DNA of 64,000 nucleotides from Mucilaginibacter segetis (GCF_016522075.1 NZ_JAEHFW010000002.1:744001-808000); one strand, 5' to 3'; shown: positions 16,448 to 25,597, numbered from the stretch's first letter. The notes: a model not told the origin generated them from the sequence alone. Translations and numbers: made by a program.

Positions 16448-17589
16448 AATTCGCCCCCCTCTAAATCTTTTGCGGTTTTTTTGATGTCTCGCTTCTCTGA
16501 TGATTCTTGTTTGCGGGAAACGGCCACTTTTAGTAATTGTTTATCGGCAGTTTTTTCGGCGCTAACCTCGGTAAATGTTTCCGGTTGCAGTGTGTCTTCT
16601 TCTTCATTGCCATATAGGGTGTGCACTTCGTGCGCATCAAACCCTATTTCATTTAAATACCTGCTAAACGTGGCAGTATAGCCATGTGTTAAATAGACCT
16701 TTTCGCACCCGGTAGCATCAATTGCGCTAATTAATCCATCCCAATCGGCATGGTCCGACAATACGAAGCCCCTGTCGGCAGCTCTCCGGCGTTTAGCTCC
16801 TCGCAAAGCCATCCAACCGGAGCAATAGCCAAAGCTGTAAGGTTGAAATTTACGCATCCAAGGTGTACCAACAGATGAGGGTGGAGCTAATATTATACCA
16901 TTACGAACGTCATCTTTGGAACTATCAGCTGTTATCCGCGTAGTTGGATGTAATTCTACGCCGTTTCGACGCAGGGCTTCGTTGGTGTTTTCTATAACTC
17001 CATGAGTAAAAACTTTGCCGTTTCCGAGATCAAGGTTTTGCAAAATACGTTGTGATTTGCCCAATGAATAACCCACCAATACGGTTGCAATGCCATTTTG
17101 TAAATTGCTGCGCCACCAATTATTTACTTCATCAAAGATCAGCTGCTGTGGTTTCCATTGGTAAACGGGCATACCAAATGTACATTCAGATATAAAATGG
17201 TGACATTTAACCGGTTCAAACGGAGTGGAAATGCCATCATCTTCGACTTTGTAATCTCCGGATACCACCCACACTTCGCCTTTGTAACTAACGCGCACTT
17301 GGGCGGATCCTATAACATGCCCGGCGGGAAAAAGAGAGATCTCCACCCCGTTTTTTATGATTTTTTCACCATAAGCAACTGTTTGCAGGTTAATATCACC
17401 CAATCGGTAAATAAGTACCTGTTTTGATAAATGATGCGCCAAATAATGCTTATGCCCCCAATAAGCGTGGTCGGCATGTGCATGGGTAATTACGGCATCA
17501 TCCACTGGTTTCCACGGATCGATATAAAATTTACCTTGTTTACAGTAAATCCCTTTATCCGTAAACTCGAGCAGCGATATTTTTGGCAT
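16444..17589 (-). CDS. Ligase-associated DNA damage response exonuclease (MBL/beta-CASP fold)
   Basis: The 381-residue protein is a metallo-beta-lactamase-fold nuclease. The metal site THAHADHAYWG gives His36, His38, Asp40 and His41; a later LSDHADWDGL and YLTHGYT are beta-CASP motifs. The family is related to SNM1/Artemis nucleases, which trim DNA ends before ligation. The C-terminal 45 residues are charged and repetitive and may be disordered. The gene opens a three-gene operon (exonuclease, ligase, DUF1835) and its stop shares ATGA with the ligase start. A terminator upstream (17631-17660) isolates it from the protease gene, so it needs its own promoter within about 40 bp. Confidence 0.92.
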   Translation of the reverse strand: MPKISLLEFTDKGIYCKQGKFYIDPWKPVDDAVITHAHADHAYWGHKHYLAHHLSKQVLIYRLGDINLQTVAYGEKIIKNGVEISLFPAGHVIGSAQVRVSYKGEVWVVSGDYKVEDDGISTPFEPVKCHHFISECTFGMPVYQWKPQQLIFDEVNNWWRSNLQNGIATVLVGYSLGKSQRILQNLDLGNGKVFTHGVIENTNEALRRNGVELHPTTRITADSSKDDVRNGIILAPPSSVGTPWMRKFQPYSFGYCSGWMALRGAKRRRAADRGFVLSDHADWDGLISAIDATGCEKVYLTHGYTATFSRYLNEIGFDAHEVHTLYGNEEEDTLQPETFTEVSAEKTADKQLLKVAVSRKQESSEKRDIKKTAKDLEGGEL

Positions 17590-17630
17590 CTATAAATAAC
17601 CTTATTGCAGCAGATTGGTTTTAAACAAAA

Positions 17631-17660
17631 AAAGACCGGTAGTCTTAGTTACCGGTCTTT
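17631..17660 (-). terminator. Intrinsic terminator of the processing-protease gene
   Basis: A ten-base perfect inverted repeat (17631-17640 and 17651-17660, core GACCGGT/ACCGGTC) with a 10-nt loop, followed on the minus strand by a run of T. It lies 22 bp after the ctpA stop. Confidence 0.85.
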
Positions 17661-17681
17661 CCATTTATCAGCATTATAATA

Positions 17682-19805
17682 CTAACGCAAAGTTATTTTA
17701 TTATCCAGTGTTATATAATCCGTGAGTATCTGTCCGGCTTCACGTTTTAAAAAGTCTAAATCTTCTCCTTTAGGAGGTTGTTCACCTTTCTTTAAAGCCG
17801 GCAAACCCAATGCTACTCTGCGTTCGTTTGTGCGCTCGAATAGTTTTTGCTCATCTTCATCGCGCTGTTTTTTTAATTGAGCTTCATTTAAGGTAATGCT
17901 TTTTTCAGCGTCATGTTTCTTTATATCAGCTATATCGCTAAGTAAATATTTATAGCTCGCACTATTATTCATGCGTTGTTCGTGAAGTTTGGTAAGCTCA
18001 GGAATTACAGTTGAAAGATCGGCTACTTTAGTATAATCTGTTTTAGCTATAACATCGTAAGGCATTGCGGATGGTTCTGTATCTTCACCGTATTTATCCA
18101 ACGGAATAAGTGAAGGGAATGTAATATCAGGTAAAACACCTTTGTGTTGAGTTGATCCTCCGCTGATACGATAGAATTTTCCTATAGTAAGGTTTAGCTG
18201 GCCAAATGTGTTTTGGCTGCCTGTAGCCACAGTTTTAGTTTTACCGGCCAAACGTGCTATCCTGTCGCGCAGTGATGGATTGATCACTTCATCTAAATCT
18301 ATTATACGCTGTACTGAGCCTTTGCCATAAGTTTGGGTGCCTATAATTAGACCCCGGCCATAATCCTGAATAGCACCTGCAAATATTTCAGATGCCGAAG
18401 CGCTAAAGCGGTCAACTAAAACCGCTAAAGGTCCGCTATAAGTTACCGAAGGGTCATCATCTTTTTCCACATCTACCTGGTTACGGGTATCTCTTACCTG
18501 AACAACTGGCCCCGTTTTAATAAACAAACCGGCTAACTCGGTAGCTTCCATTAAAGAACCGCCACCATTTTGCCTCAGATCCATAACTACGCCGTCAACA
18601 TGCTCATTTTTTAATGAATCTAAAATGAGCTTTACATCCCGGGTGGTGCTTTTATAGTTAGGATTGCCGGATTTATAGTCGGCAAAATCAAGGTAAAAAG
18701 CGGGTAAATTAATAATGCCTATTTTAATGATCTTTCCGTTATCATTATAAGTTCGAATTTCTTTTTTTGCTGAAATATCCTGAAGTATTATTTTTTCGCG
18801 AACCATCTCAACTACCTTTGGCTTACGGGTAGTACCGCCACCTTTAGGTAATATTTGCAACCGAACTACTGTTCCCTTTTTACCTCTTATAAGCGCAATA
18901 GCATTCTCGATACGCCAGCCTACAATATCCTGAAACTCGCCCGTTTTACCTTGAGCTACACCAATGATCTGATCATCGACATTTATCTGTTTGCTTTTGT
19001 CAGCAGGCCCGCCCGGCACTACCGAAGTAACAGTAATATAATCGTTTTGTGATTGTAGCGTAGCACCGATGCCCTCTAATGAGCGCGAAATGTCAATATT
19101 AAAATTAGCTGCTGCAGATGGTATAAAATAATTAGTATGCGGGTCAATGGCTATGGTAAAAGCATCCATAAATGCCTGAAAGACATCCTGACTGGAAAGT
19201 TTGTTCGATTGAGATAGTATATTAGTATATCGTTTTTTAAGCAGTGCTTTATTTTCAGCAAGTGTTTTGCCGTTTAATTCAAGGTTAAGCAGATCATATT
19301 TTACACGTTGTGCCCATAGCTGATGCAATTCACCCTCTGAAGCTGGCCATGGTAGTTTTTCCCTGTCATAAGTAAAGGTTTCGTTTTTAGTAAAATCAAA
19401 ATTATGGCCAAGTTGTGCTACTGCAAAATTTACATATTCATTATATCTTTTCAGGAATACATTAAAAATATAGAATACATTATTAAGGTTACCACTTTTT
19501 ATATCATCATCCAGCACTGTTTTGTACTGGTCAAAATCCTTAATATCGGATGCCAGTAAATAACTATGATTGTCATCTATCTTTTTTAGATATTCATTAT
19601 AGATGATGGTAGAGATCGAATCATTCAGATCAACCTTTTTGTAGTTATGCTCAGAAATAAGTTGTGCTACGGAGCGGCAAACAATACTTTGTTGCTCATC
19701 CGGCTGCAGATCATTATCACCCACTTTCCTTGCAGGTGCAGAAGGAGCCGCGTTACAGGCCAGTGCTGCAGCTACAATTAATAATAAATATAATCTCTTA
19801 AACAT
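17682..19805 (-). CDS. C-terminal processing (tail-specific) protease, S41 family
   Basis: About 707 residues, the long Prc-like form. After a signal or lipoprotein-like leader (LIVAAALAC) comes an N-terminal helical region. A PDZ domain follows (about 225-320, with the SLEGIGATLQ and VVPGGPADKS segments), then the S41 core with DGVVMDLRQNGGGS, the nucleophile in SASASEIFAGA and the general-base lysine in YGKGSVQ. A DUF3340-type C-terminal tail ends the protein. Such enzymes cut periplasmic proteins and peptidoglycan hydrolases. I place the start at ATG 19805, since the hydrophobic leader begins there. The 22-codon extension to 19871 has no signal-like features and abuts an upstream terminator. 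Confidence 0.92.
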   Translation of the reverse strand: MFKRLYLLLIVAAALACNAAPSAPARKVGDNDLQPDEQQSIVCRSVAQLISEHNYKKVDLNDSISTIIYNEYLKKIDDNHSYLLASDIKDFDQYKTVLDDDIKSGNLNNVFYIFNVFLKRYNEYVNFAVAQLGHNFDFTKNETFTYDREKLPWPASEGELHQLWAQRVKYDLLNLELNGKTLAENKALLKKRYTNILSQSNKLSSQDVFQAFMDAFTIAIDPHTNYFIPSAAANFNIDISRSLEGIGATLQSQNDYITVTSVVPGGPADKSKQINVDDQIIGVAQGKTGEFQDIVGWRIENAIALIRGKKGTVVRLQILPKGGGTTRKPKVVEMVREKIILQDISAKKEIRTYNDNGKIIKIGIINLPAFYLDFADYKSGNPNYKSTTRDVKLILDSLKNEHVDGVVMDLRQNGGGSLMEATELAGLFIKTGPVVQVRDTRNQVDVEKDDDPSVTYSGPLAVLVDRFSASASEIFAGAIQDYGRGLIIGTQTYGKGSVQRIIDLDEVINPSLRDRIARLAGKTKTVATGSQNTFGQLNLTIGKFYRISGGSTQHKGVLPDITFPSLIPLDKYGEDTEPSAMPYDVIAKTDYTKVADLSTVIPELTKLHEQRMNNSASYKYLLSDIADIKKHDAEKSITLNEAQLKKQRDEDEQKLFERTNERRVALGLPALKKGEQPPKGEDLDFLKREAGQILTDYITLDNKITLR

Positions 19806-19879
19806 GTTTTTTACACTCCTTAAATTGGTATCTACGTAAAACATCAATACTTGTGTTTTTAATTTTCGCAATATAAAAA

Positions 19880-19904
19880 AAAGACAGCCTGTTAAGCCGT
19901 CTTT
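19880..19904 (-). terminator. Intrinsic terminator of the TPR-protein gene
   Basis: An 11-bp stem with G-T wobbles (19880-19890 and 19894-19904) and a 3-nt loop, followed on the minus strand by a run of T. It separates the TPR gene from the protease gene. Confidence 0.75.
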
Positions 19905-20000
19905 ATATCATATCAATAACAATATTACAATAATGATCGGATTGTTTTATATTACAACAACCATTTTACGTAAATGTTACAATTTTAGTACTTTATAAAA

Positions 20001-20618
20001 TTATTTTGTTTTGTCAGCAAATCCGACAGCATCGGCATAACGTAACTCTGATTTTGGAAGCCAGCTTTTGTTGCTTTTTAAATACTTTATTTTTTCATCT
20101 ATCAGCTTAATATCATTTGTACGACCGGTTGATGTGGCTATTCCCCGTGCCTCTGACAGATCCTGCTGCGCTTGAACAAGATCGCCCAGATCTGCTTTTA
20201 CCATAGCCAGATTTATAAGGCTATTAATAGTGTGCTGATGATCGAACGTGTTTTTAGAGAGCATAATGCTTTGCAAATAATACCATTTAGCCTCTGATAA
20301 GCGATTTTCAAGAACGTAAAGTTTCGCCAACTCACTAAAATCATAACTGGCTGAGCCAAATTCGCGATAGCGCATATTGTGCTTTGCCGAATTCATGGCT
20401 ATGTGTTCGGAGATTTTAATACTGTAAATACTCCGTGGCATTTTAAGCGGATTTATATCTGCTTTGATAAATTTGCCTACAGGATCATATTGCAGCGAAT
20501 TGTCTTTTATCTGGGTTATTGCTGGAAGCCTTTCATGCTTTCTAAAACGGAGGCGCCACCACTGAGCCGATGCCGAGAGGTTTAAAGCGCATAGAATGAT
20601 TATAAAAATATATCTCAT
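20001..20618 (-). CDS. Secreted TPR-like protein of unknown function
   Basis: The 205-residue product has a signal peptide (about 1-18, SASAQ). A basic region follows (WWRLRFRKHERLP), then three degenerate tetratricopeptide-like helical pairs at about 85-180: SELAKLYVLENRLSEAKWYYL, INLAMVKADLGDLVQAQQDL and a weaker third. TPR folds bind other proteins, so a scaffold role at the envelope is likely, but no partner can be named. It has its own terminator downstream and a 202-bp gap upstream, so it seems to be transcribed alone. Confidence 0.65.
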   Translation of the reverse strand: MRYIFIIILCALNLSASAQWWRLRFRKHERLPAITQIKDNSLQYDPVGKFIKADINPLKMPRSIYSIKISEHIAMNSAKHNMRYREFGSASYDFSELAKLYVLENRLSEAKWYYLQSIMLSKNTFDHQHTINSLINLAMVKADLGDLVQAQQDLSEARGIATSTGRTNDIKLIDEKIKYLKSNKSWLPKSELRYADAVGFADKTK

Positions 20619-20820
20619 TTAATATTTCGCCCGGGTATAGTTAAATTAACTGGTATGCAAATATAATAGATATTTATGTGATATACAATATTTTGGAATG
20701 GTGGAGAATGTAAAAATCAGACGCATTTGGACGTGCGAATGTAAACCAATGCGATAGAAGCAGTAAAAATATAGCGTTATTTATCATTCAAACTATTTTT
20801 TATATATAATAGGTTTTATT

Positions 20821-21498
20821 TCAGGCGTCTTCTGAGAATGAATCATCCACTAATATATTTTGCCCGAATTTTTGGGATACCGTAGTGTTTTCTTTCCCGT
20901 TAATGCTGATCACTAACGAATTATCAAAAGTTATTATTTCAACAAGCTTTATGGGAGTGCCTATGCCAATGTCAAGTTTTAGCAGATATTGTAAAAAATC
21001 ACTATTAGTATCACGAACGGCAGCAACCCTGCAAATTGTGCTTGGTTTTAATTCAGCTAATGTTAATGAATAAGGTTTAGCCATTTTGCCGTTAGCTTGG
21101 GGAATAGGGTCGCCGTGGGGATCGTATTCCGGAAAGCCTAAAAATTTATCCAGGCGGTCTGCCAGTGTACTGTCTTTAATATGTTCAAGCTCTTCGGCTA
21201 TATCGTGTATCTCGTCCCAGTCATATCCCAATTTTTCCAGCAAAAAGACCTCCCACAAGCGGTGGCGGCGTACTATTAGTGCGGCATCTTTTAACCCGAT
21301 AACGGTTAACTCAACTCCTTTTTTCTTGTCGTAAGTAATTAACGTCTTATCGCTAAGCTTACGTATCATATCAACTACTGATGCCGGATTATTGCCCAGC
21401 ATGTCGGCTATTGCAGTCGGAGTTATCTTTCGCACCTTGTCCAGGTAAAGGCGATAAATACATTTCAGGTAATTTTCTTCGGAAAGGGTATGTATCAT
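20821..21498 (-). CDS. DtxR/MntR-family metal-dependent transcriptional regulator
   Basis: The 225-residue protein has an N-terminal winged helix (about 1-65, TPTAIADMLGNNPASVVDMIRKL) and a dimerisation/metal domain with EELEHIKDS and PHGDPIP, the metal-ligand and loop motifs of DtxR proteins. A C-terminal FeoA/SH3-like domain (about 150-220) ends it. Regulators of this three-domain type repress metal-uptake genes when Fe2+ or Mn2+ is plentiful. ATG 21498 is preferred because a perfect -7 box sits at 21514-21521, which makes the TTG at 21516 impossible. It is divergent from a TonB receptor, with a palindrome between them. Confidence 0.93.
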   Translation of the reverse strand: MIHTLSEENYLKCIYRLYLDKVRKITPTAIADMLGNNPASVVDMIRKLSDKTLITYDKKKGVELTVIGLKDAALIVRRHRLWEVFLLEKLGYDWDEIHDIAEELEHIKDSTLADRLDKFLGFPEYDPHGDPIPQANGKMAKPYSLTLAELKPSTICRVAAVRDTNSDFLQYLLKLDIGIGTPIKLVEIITFDNSLVISINGKENTTVSQKFGQNILVDDSFSEDA

Positions 21499-21513
21499 AA
21501 ATAGAGGCTTATG

Positions 21514-21521
21514 CAAACATA
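21514..21521 (-). promoter_or_regulatory. -7 box (TATGTTTG) of the DtxR-family gene
   Basis: A perfect TAnnTTTG on the minus strand, 15 nt before ATG 21498. The palindrome at 21542-21569 lies just upstream, over the expected -33 position. Confidence 0.6.
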
Positions 21522-21541
21522 AACAAAAATGTATGGTTGTA

Positions 21542-21569
21542 AATAAAATTAGCCAAGACTAATTTTATT
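21542..21569. promoter_or_regulatory. 28-bp inverted repeat, probable DtxR-family operator
   Basis: Two perfect 11-bp arms (AATAAAATTAG and CTAATTTTATT) flank the 6-nt spacer CCAAGA. The inner TTAG...CTAA resembles the DtxR/IdeR consensus half-sites. It lies between two divergent -7 boxes (21514-21521 and 21595-21602), so a bound dimer could block both promoters. Confidence 0.65.
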
Positions 21570-21594
21570 TTTTATATTAATAAAATAAAATTTA

Positions 21595-21602
21595 TATGTT
21601 TG
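21595..21602 (+). promoter_or_regulatory. -7 box (TATGTTTG) of the TonB receptor gene
   Basis: A perfect TAnnTTTG ends 7 nt before ATG 21610, so the transcript would be nearly leaderless. No TTG -33 element is visible, consistent with a promoter under operator control. Confidence 0.55.
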
Positions 21603-21609
21603 TTAAAAC

Positions 21610-24066
21610 ATGCGTATAATAACTACTTTAATGTATTTGCTTTTTGGCCCGATTGTATTCGCTCAAAATATCAGTATAATCGGGACAGTTAGCTCTGATA
21701 ATATAACACTCTCCAATGTTTCAGTTAGTTTGATAGGAACTCAAACAGGAACAACTACAAATGGTAAGGGTTATTATCAAATATCGGATTTAAAGCCGGG
21801 TACTTACAAGGTGGAGTTTACCTGTGTCGGCTATCAAACAGAAAAAATAACGGTTGTATTTTCTAATATGCTATTGGTGGTAGATATTAATCTGAAAACA
21901 AGTAATTCAAAACTAAATGAAGTAGTAGTAACAGGGGTATCGCATGCTACAGAGTTGCGCAGTAATCCGGTACCAATAGCTGTAATAACAAAAACCGAGA
22001 TAGAAAAAAACATTAATAATAACATAATTGATGCTATTACTAAAGGTGTAACCGGTGTAACAGCGGTAACTACCGGCCCCAATATTTCTAAACCTTTTAT
22101 ACGTGGTTTAGGCTATAATCGTGTGCTTACCTTATATGATGGCATAAGGCAGGAAGGACAGCAATGGGGCGATGAACATGGCATAGAGATAGACCAATAT
22201 GGCATAAGTCGCGCGGAAGTTATAAAGGGGCCTGCGAGTTTAACATACGGTTCGGATGCATTGGCCGGAGTTATCAACCTGATACCCTATATACCTAAGG
22301 GTGCTGAAGGTAAACTTAATGGCGACTGGATAAATGACTATCATACTAACAATGGGATGTTTGGTTCATCTGTTGGACTATGGTACCGTAAAAACACATG
22401 GAAATACGCTTTTAGGGCCACGGGTAAATTGGCGCGTGATTATCAGAACAGGGTGGATGGCTTGGTATATAATTCCGCCTTCCGGGAGTACATAATATCG
22501 GGAATAATACGCACAGATAAGAAGTGGGGGTACTCACAAATAGCTGCCACTGTATATAACAATCAGCAGGAAATACCCGACGGGAGCCGCGATTCCCTTA
22601 GCCGCAAATTTACACGCCAAATAGCTGAAGGTGCTAATGATGATATTAAAAGCCGTCCAGTTGTGCCTGATGATGTTTTACACTCCTACCATATCAGTCC
22701 GCTGCATCAACATATACAACATTTTCGTTTATATAATAAAACCGAGTTAAAAATCGGCGACGGATTTATAGATGCTGCTTTGGGTGCACAGCAAAGTGTA
22801 CGGCAGGAATATAATCACCCCACTTTACCGCGGCAGGCAGGTTTATATGTTACACTTAATACCTTGAATTACGATTTGCGATACAGCCCTCCTGTAATTG
22901 CAGGATTAGAAACCTCCTTTGGAGTAAACGGAATTTATCAAACCAACCACAGTAAAGCTGCAACAGATTTTCCCATTCCCGATTATGATCTGTTTGATGC
23001 AGGCGCATTTGTGTTCGCTAAAAAGTCAATAGGTAAGACGGCTATATCCGGTGGAGTAAGATATGATACAAGGCATATTAGCTGGAATGATTTTTTTGTA
23101 GGGCCGAACAATGCAAGCGGTTTTGAACAACAGGTGAACGAGAGTGCAACCGGTGCAAAATTGCAATTTCCGTTTTTCGACCATCATTACCATGGCATAT
23201 CAGGCAGTTTGGGTGTAACTTGCAATATCAACGATAGGCTATTACTAAAAGCTAACATTGCACGTGGTTATCGTGCTCCAAATATTACGGAAATTGGCAG
23301 TAACGGGCTCGATCCCGGGGCGCATATTGTTTATCTCGGTAACCGCAATTTTGTACCTGAATTTAACCTGCAGGAAGATTTAGGTTTTATTGCTTATCTG
23401 AAAGATATTGATATTATACTGGAGTTATTTAACAACCAGTTACAGAATTATATTTATCAGGCCCGGCTGGATGATGATAATGGCAACCCGGTGATTATAG
23501 TTCCCGGCAATGCTACTTATCAATACCAGCAATCAAGAGCGAGGTTATATGGTTTTGAGGCAACCATTAACTTGCATCCCCATAATTTAAAATGGATCAA
23601 TTTGAATAATAGCGTAGTTTATGTGACCGGGATTAATGAAAATCAGCAATTAATAGCTCAATCAAACGGTGCGGCAAAATATCTGCCGTTTATTCCGCCC
23701 CTGCATATTCGTTCACAAGTTGTATTAAAAATACCCGGAAGTCTTGATGTATTTTCAAAAGTCAGCCTACAGGCCGAAGTAGATACTTATGCAGCGCAGA
23801 ATCGTTTCTACGCGTTAAACAATACCGAAACCTCTACTCCCGGCTATACCCTTATTAATTGTGGTATAAATGCAACACTTACTAAAAAAAGCGGCAAAAC
23901 CATCTGCGAGCTTTTTATCCAGGCCGATAATTTATTTAATGTGGCGTATCAGTCTAACCTTAGCAGGTTAAAGTATTTTGAATACTATAAAAGCTCCCCC
24001 AACGGCTATTCAGGAATATATAATATTGGCCGTAATCTTAGTTTTAAGGTTATTGTTCCGTTTTAA
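21610..24066 (+). CDS. TonB-dependent outer-membrane receptor, probable metal uptake
   Basis: An 818-residue receptor: signal peptide (to about 19, FAQ), CarboxypepD-regulatory-like domain (about 24-100), plug (about 105-220, with RAEVIKGPASLTYGSDALAGVINLI), then a 22-strand barrel ending in a C-terminal Phe. Two histidine-rich loops stand out: about 357-375 (LHSYHISPLHQHIQHF) and 525-528 (HHYH). His-rich loops are known in the zinc receptor ZnuD and fit a metal or metal-chelate substrate. The divergent DtxR-type regulator and shared palindrome point to metal-responsive repression. Whether the metal is Fe, Mn or Zn cannot be told from sequence. Confidence 0.88.
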   Translation: MRIITTLMYLLFGPIVFAQNISIIGTVSSDNITLSNVSVSLIGTQTGTTTNGKGYYQISDLKPGTYKVEFTCVGYQTEKITVVFSNMLLVVDINLKTSNSKLNEVVVTGVSHATELRSNPVPIAVITKTEIEKNINNNIIDAITKGVTGVTAVTTGPNISKPFIRGLGYNRVLTLYDGIRQEGQQWGDEHGIEIDQYGISRAEVIKGPASLTYGSDALAGVINLIPYIPKGAEGKLNGDWINDYHTNNGMFGSSVGLWYRKNTWKYAFRATGKLARDYQNRVDGLVYNSAFREYIISGIIRTDKKWGYSQIAATVYNNQQEIPDGSRDSLSRKFTRQIAEGANDDIKSRPVVPDDVLHSYHISPLHQHIQHFRLYNKTELKIGDGFIDAALGAQQSVRQEYNHPTLPRQAGLYVTLNTLNYDLRYSPPVIAGLETSFGVNGIYQTNHSKAATDFPIPDYDLFDAGAFVFAKKSIGKTAISGGVRYDTRHISWNDFFVGPNNASGFEQQVNESATGAKLQFPFFDHHYHGISGSLGVTCNINDRLLLKANIARGYRAPNITEIGSNGLDPGAHIVYLGNRNFVPEFNLQEDLGFIAYLKDIDIILELFNNQLQNYIYQARLDDDNGNPVIIVPGNATYQYQQSRARLYGFEATINLHPHNLKWINLNNSVVYVTGINENQQLIAQSNGAAKYLPFIPPLHIRSQVVLKIPGSLDVFSKVSLQAEVDTYAAQNRFYALNNTETSTPGYTLINCGINATLTKKSGKTICELFIQADNLFNVAYQSNLSRLKYFEYYKSSPNGYSGIYNIGRNLSFKVIVPF

Positions 24067-24067
24067 A

Positions 24068-25597
24068 TTATTGCACCTTTTTAAAATCGTAAGGGGTATA
24101 TTCCACAAAATCCGCCACCTTTACTCTTACTCCGGTAACCTTACCGTTTTGTACAGTGAACGGAAAAACCGCTTTACCATAAACCGGGTCAGAGAAGGTT
24201 ACATAAAAGCGATTGCCACCAAGCGGTTGTAATTTAGCAAACATGCGCGGGTGGTGTTCAAATCGTATTTCAAGATCATTCTGTTCTCCTTGAGTAATAG
24301 TTAAATTTCCGTACAGATCATTAATATATTTACCGGTGTACATGCCTGAGGGCAAAGCCGGCTGGGGATTGGACGCAACTGTATCCCGGAGTTTTTTATC
24401 TGCCTGCATTTCGTTATTGGCATTTGCTTTAAAATAGCTTAAATAAGTATCGCTGTAATTGCGGTATTTTAATTTAAAATAAGCATCCAGAATTTCCCAG
24501 CGTAAGGCCTCATACAAAGCATTTTGATCAGTATTTGTTAATATGATAATACCCAGATGCTCTTTGGGTACCAGCGTAACTGATGATACATAACCGTTAA
24601 CGCCACCATCGTGCATTACTAACCTATGCCCCGAGTAGTCCTGCAAAAACCAACCCAGACCGTATAATTCATAATTGGTCTCGCCGTTTAAGTGCCCTAC
24701 GCTGCCCACTATATCCTGAGGTTCACGGGTAGCAGATATGGCTTCTGCCGGAATTACCTGTCTGGTACCCACTTTGCCATTATTTAATAAAGCCAGCACC
24801 CATTTACTCATGTCATTAACCGATGAACTTATTGATCCTGCAGGCGCGAGTCCGTCGATATTACAATAAGGTATAGCAGTAAGGCGGCCATTTACAAGGG
24901 TATGCGGCACCGTACGGTTAATTGATTTAGGCATATCGGCGGTTAACGCAAGTGTGTTCCCCATTCCTAATGGAGCAAAAATGTGAAGCTTTAAATATTG
25001 CTCCCATGTTTGATCGGTAACCTTCGGGATGATTTGCCCGGCGGTTAAAAATGCAGAATTGGTATATCCCCATTTTGTACGGAATGGGTACACCGCTTTT
25101 ACTTTCGCCATTTTTTCTATGATCTGCTGGCGGGTAAGGTCGGTATTATAAAATGTAAAATCACCCTGAAAAGTTTGGAAGCCTAACCGGTGGCAAAGCA
25201 GATCCCTGATGATGGCTTGTTCCCCGGCTAATTTATTATCTAACTTAAATTCAGGTAAATATTTAGTTACCTTATCATCAAGCGATAGTTTTCCCTCGGC
25301 TTGCAGCATGGCCAGTGCAGTAGCTGTAAATGCTTTAGTATTGCTGCCAATCATGAATAGTGTATTTTCGTCCACCTTATTCTGAATGCCCAGCTCTTTT
25401 ATACCGTAGCCCTTCATCATCACCACTTTATTATCTTTTACTATACACACCGCGGCACCGGGAATGCGCCAGTTGGTGAGCGCGCGGTTGATATAATTAT
25501 CCAGGCTATCGGTAATGAATTTACTCCGATCAATTTGTTGGGCTTTTACATTAAAACCTATAATAAAGCTTAAAAAAATCAATGTAATCTTTTTCAT
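24068..25597 (-). CDS. Secreted serine hydrolase, class C beta-lactamase/PBP fold
   Basis: A 509-residue secreted protein (signal peptide to about 19, KAQ). The catalytic domain (about 25-370) has the SxxK motif in IGSNTKAF, the Tyr motif YTNSAF and a terminal HDGGVNG in place of the KTG triad, as usual for the AmpC-like esterase/peptidase group. A C-terminal lipocalin-like DUF3471 domain (about 395-505) is present. Substrates range from peptides to esters, and beta-lactamase activity should not be assumed. The stop lies 1 bp from the convergent TonB receptor stop. Confidence 0.88.
   Translation of the reverse strand: MKKITLIFLSFIIGFNVKAQQIDRSKFITDSLDNYINRALTNWRIPGAAVCIVKDNKVVMMKGYGIKELGIQNKVDENTLFMIGSNTKAFTATALAMLQAEGKLSLDDKVTKYLPEFKLDNKLAGEQAIIRDLLCHRLGFQTFQGDFTFYNTDLTRQQIIEKMAKVKAVYPFRTKWGYTNSAFLTAGQIIPKVTDQTWEQYLKLHIFAPLGMGNTLALTADMPKSINRTVPHTLVNGRLTAIPYCNIDGLAPAGSISSSVNDMSKWVLALLNNGKVGTRQVIPAEAISATREPQDIVGSVGHLNGETNYELYGLGWFLQDYSGHRLVMHDGGVNGYVSSVTLVPKEHLGIIILTNTDQNALYEALRWEILDAYFKLKYRNYSDTYLSYFKANANNEMQADKKLRDTVASNPQPALPSGMYTGKYINDLYGNLTITQGEQNDLEIRFEHHPRMFAKLQPLGGNRFYVTFSDPVYGKAVFPFTVQNGKVTGVRVKVADFVEYTPYDFKKVQ

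Noticed and set aside
19806-19871. 22-codon extension of the C-terminal processing protease
   Set aside because: It runs up to the terminator at 19880-19904 and has no signal-like features; the lipoprotein-like leader begins at 19805.
20722-20753. Hairpin-forming repeat (CGCATTTGG / CCAATGCG with one bulge) between the TPR and DtxR-type genes
   Set aside because: Arms are short with a bulge and a 15-nt loop, and no T run or promoter box is next to it, so it does not stand out from chance.
24068-25597. Beta-lactamase resistance gene
   Set aside because: The SxxK and Tyr motifs are shared by a wide esterase and peptidase family, and the C-terminal DUF3471 domain is not found in clinical beta-lactamases.
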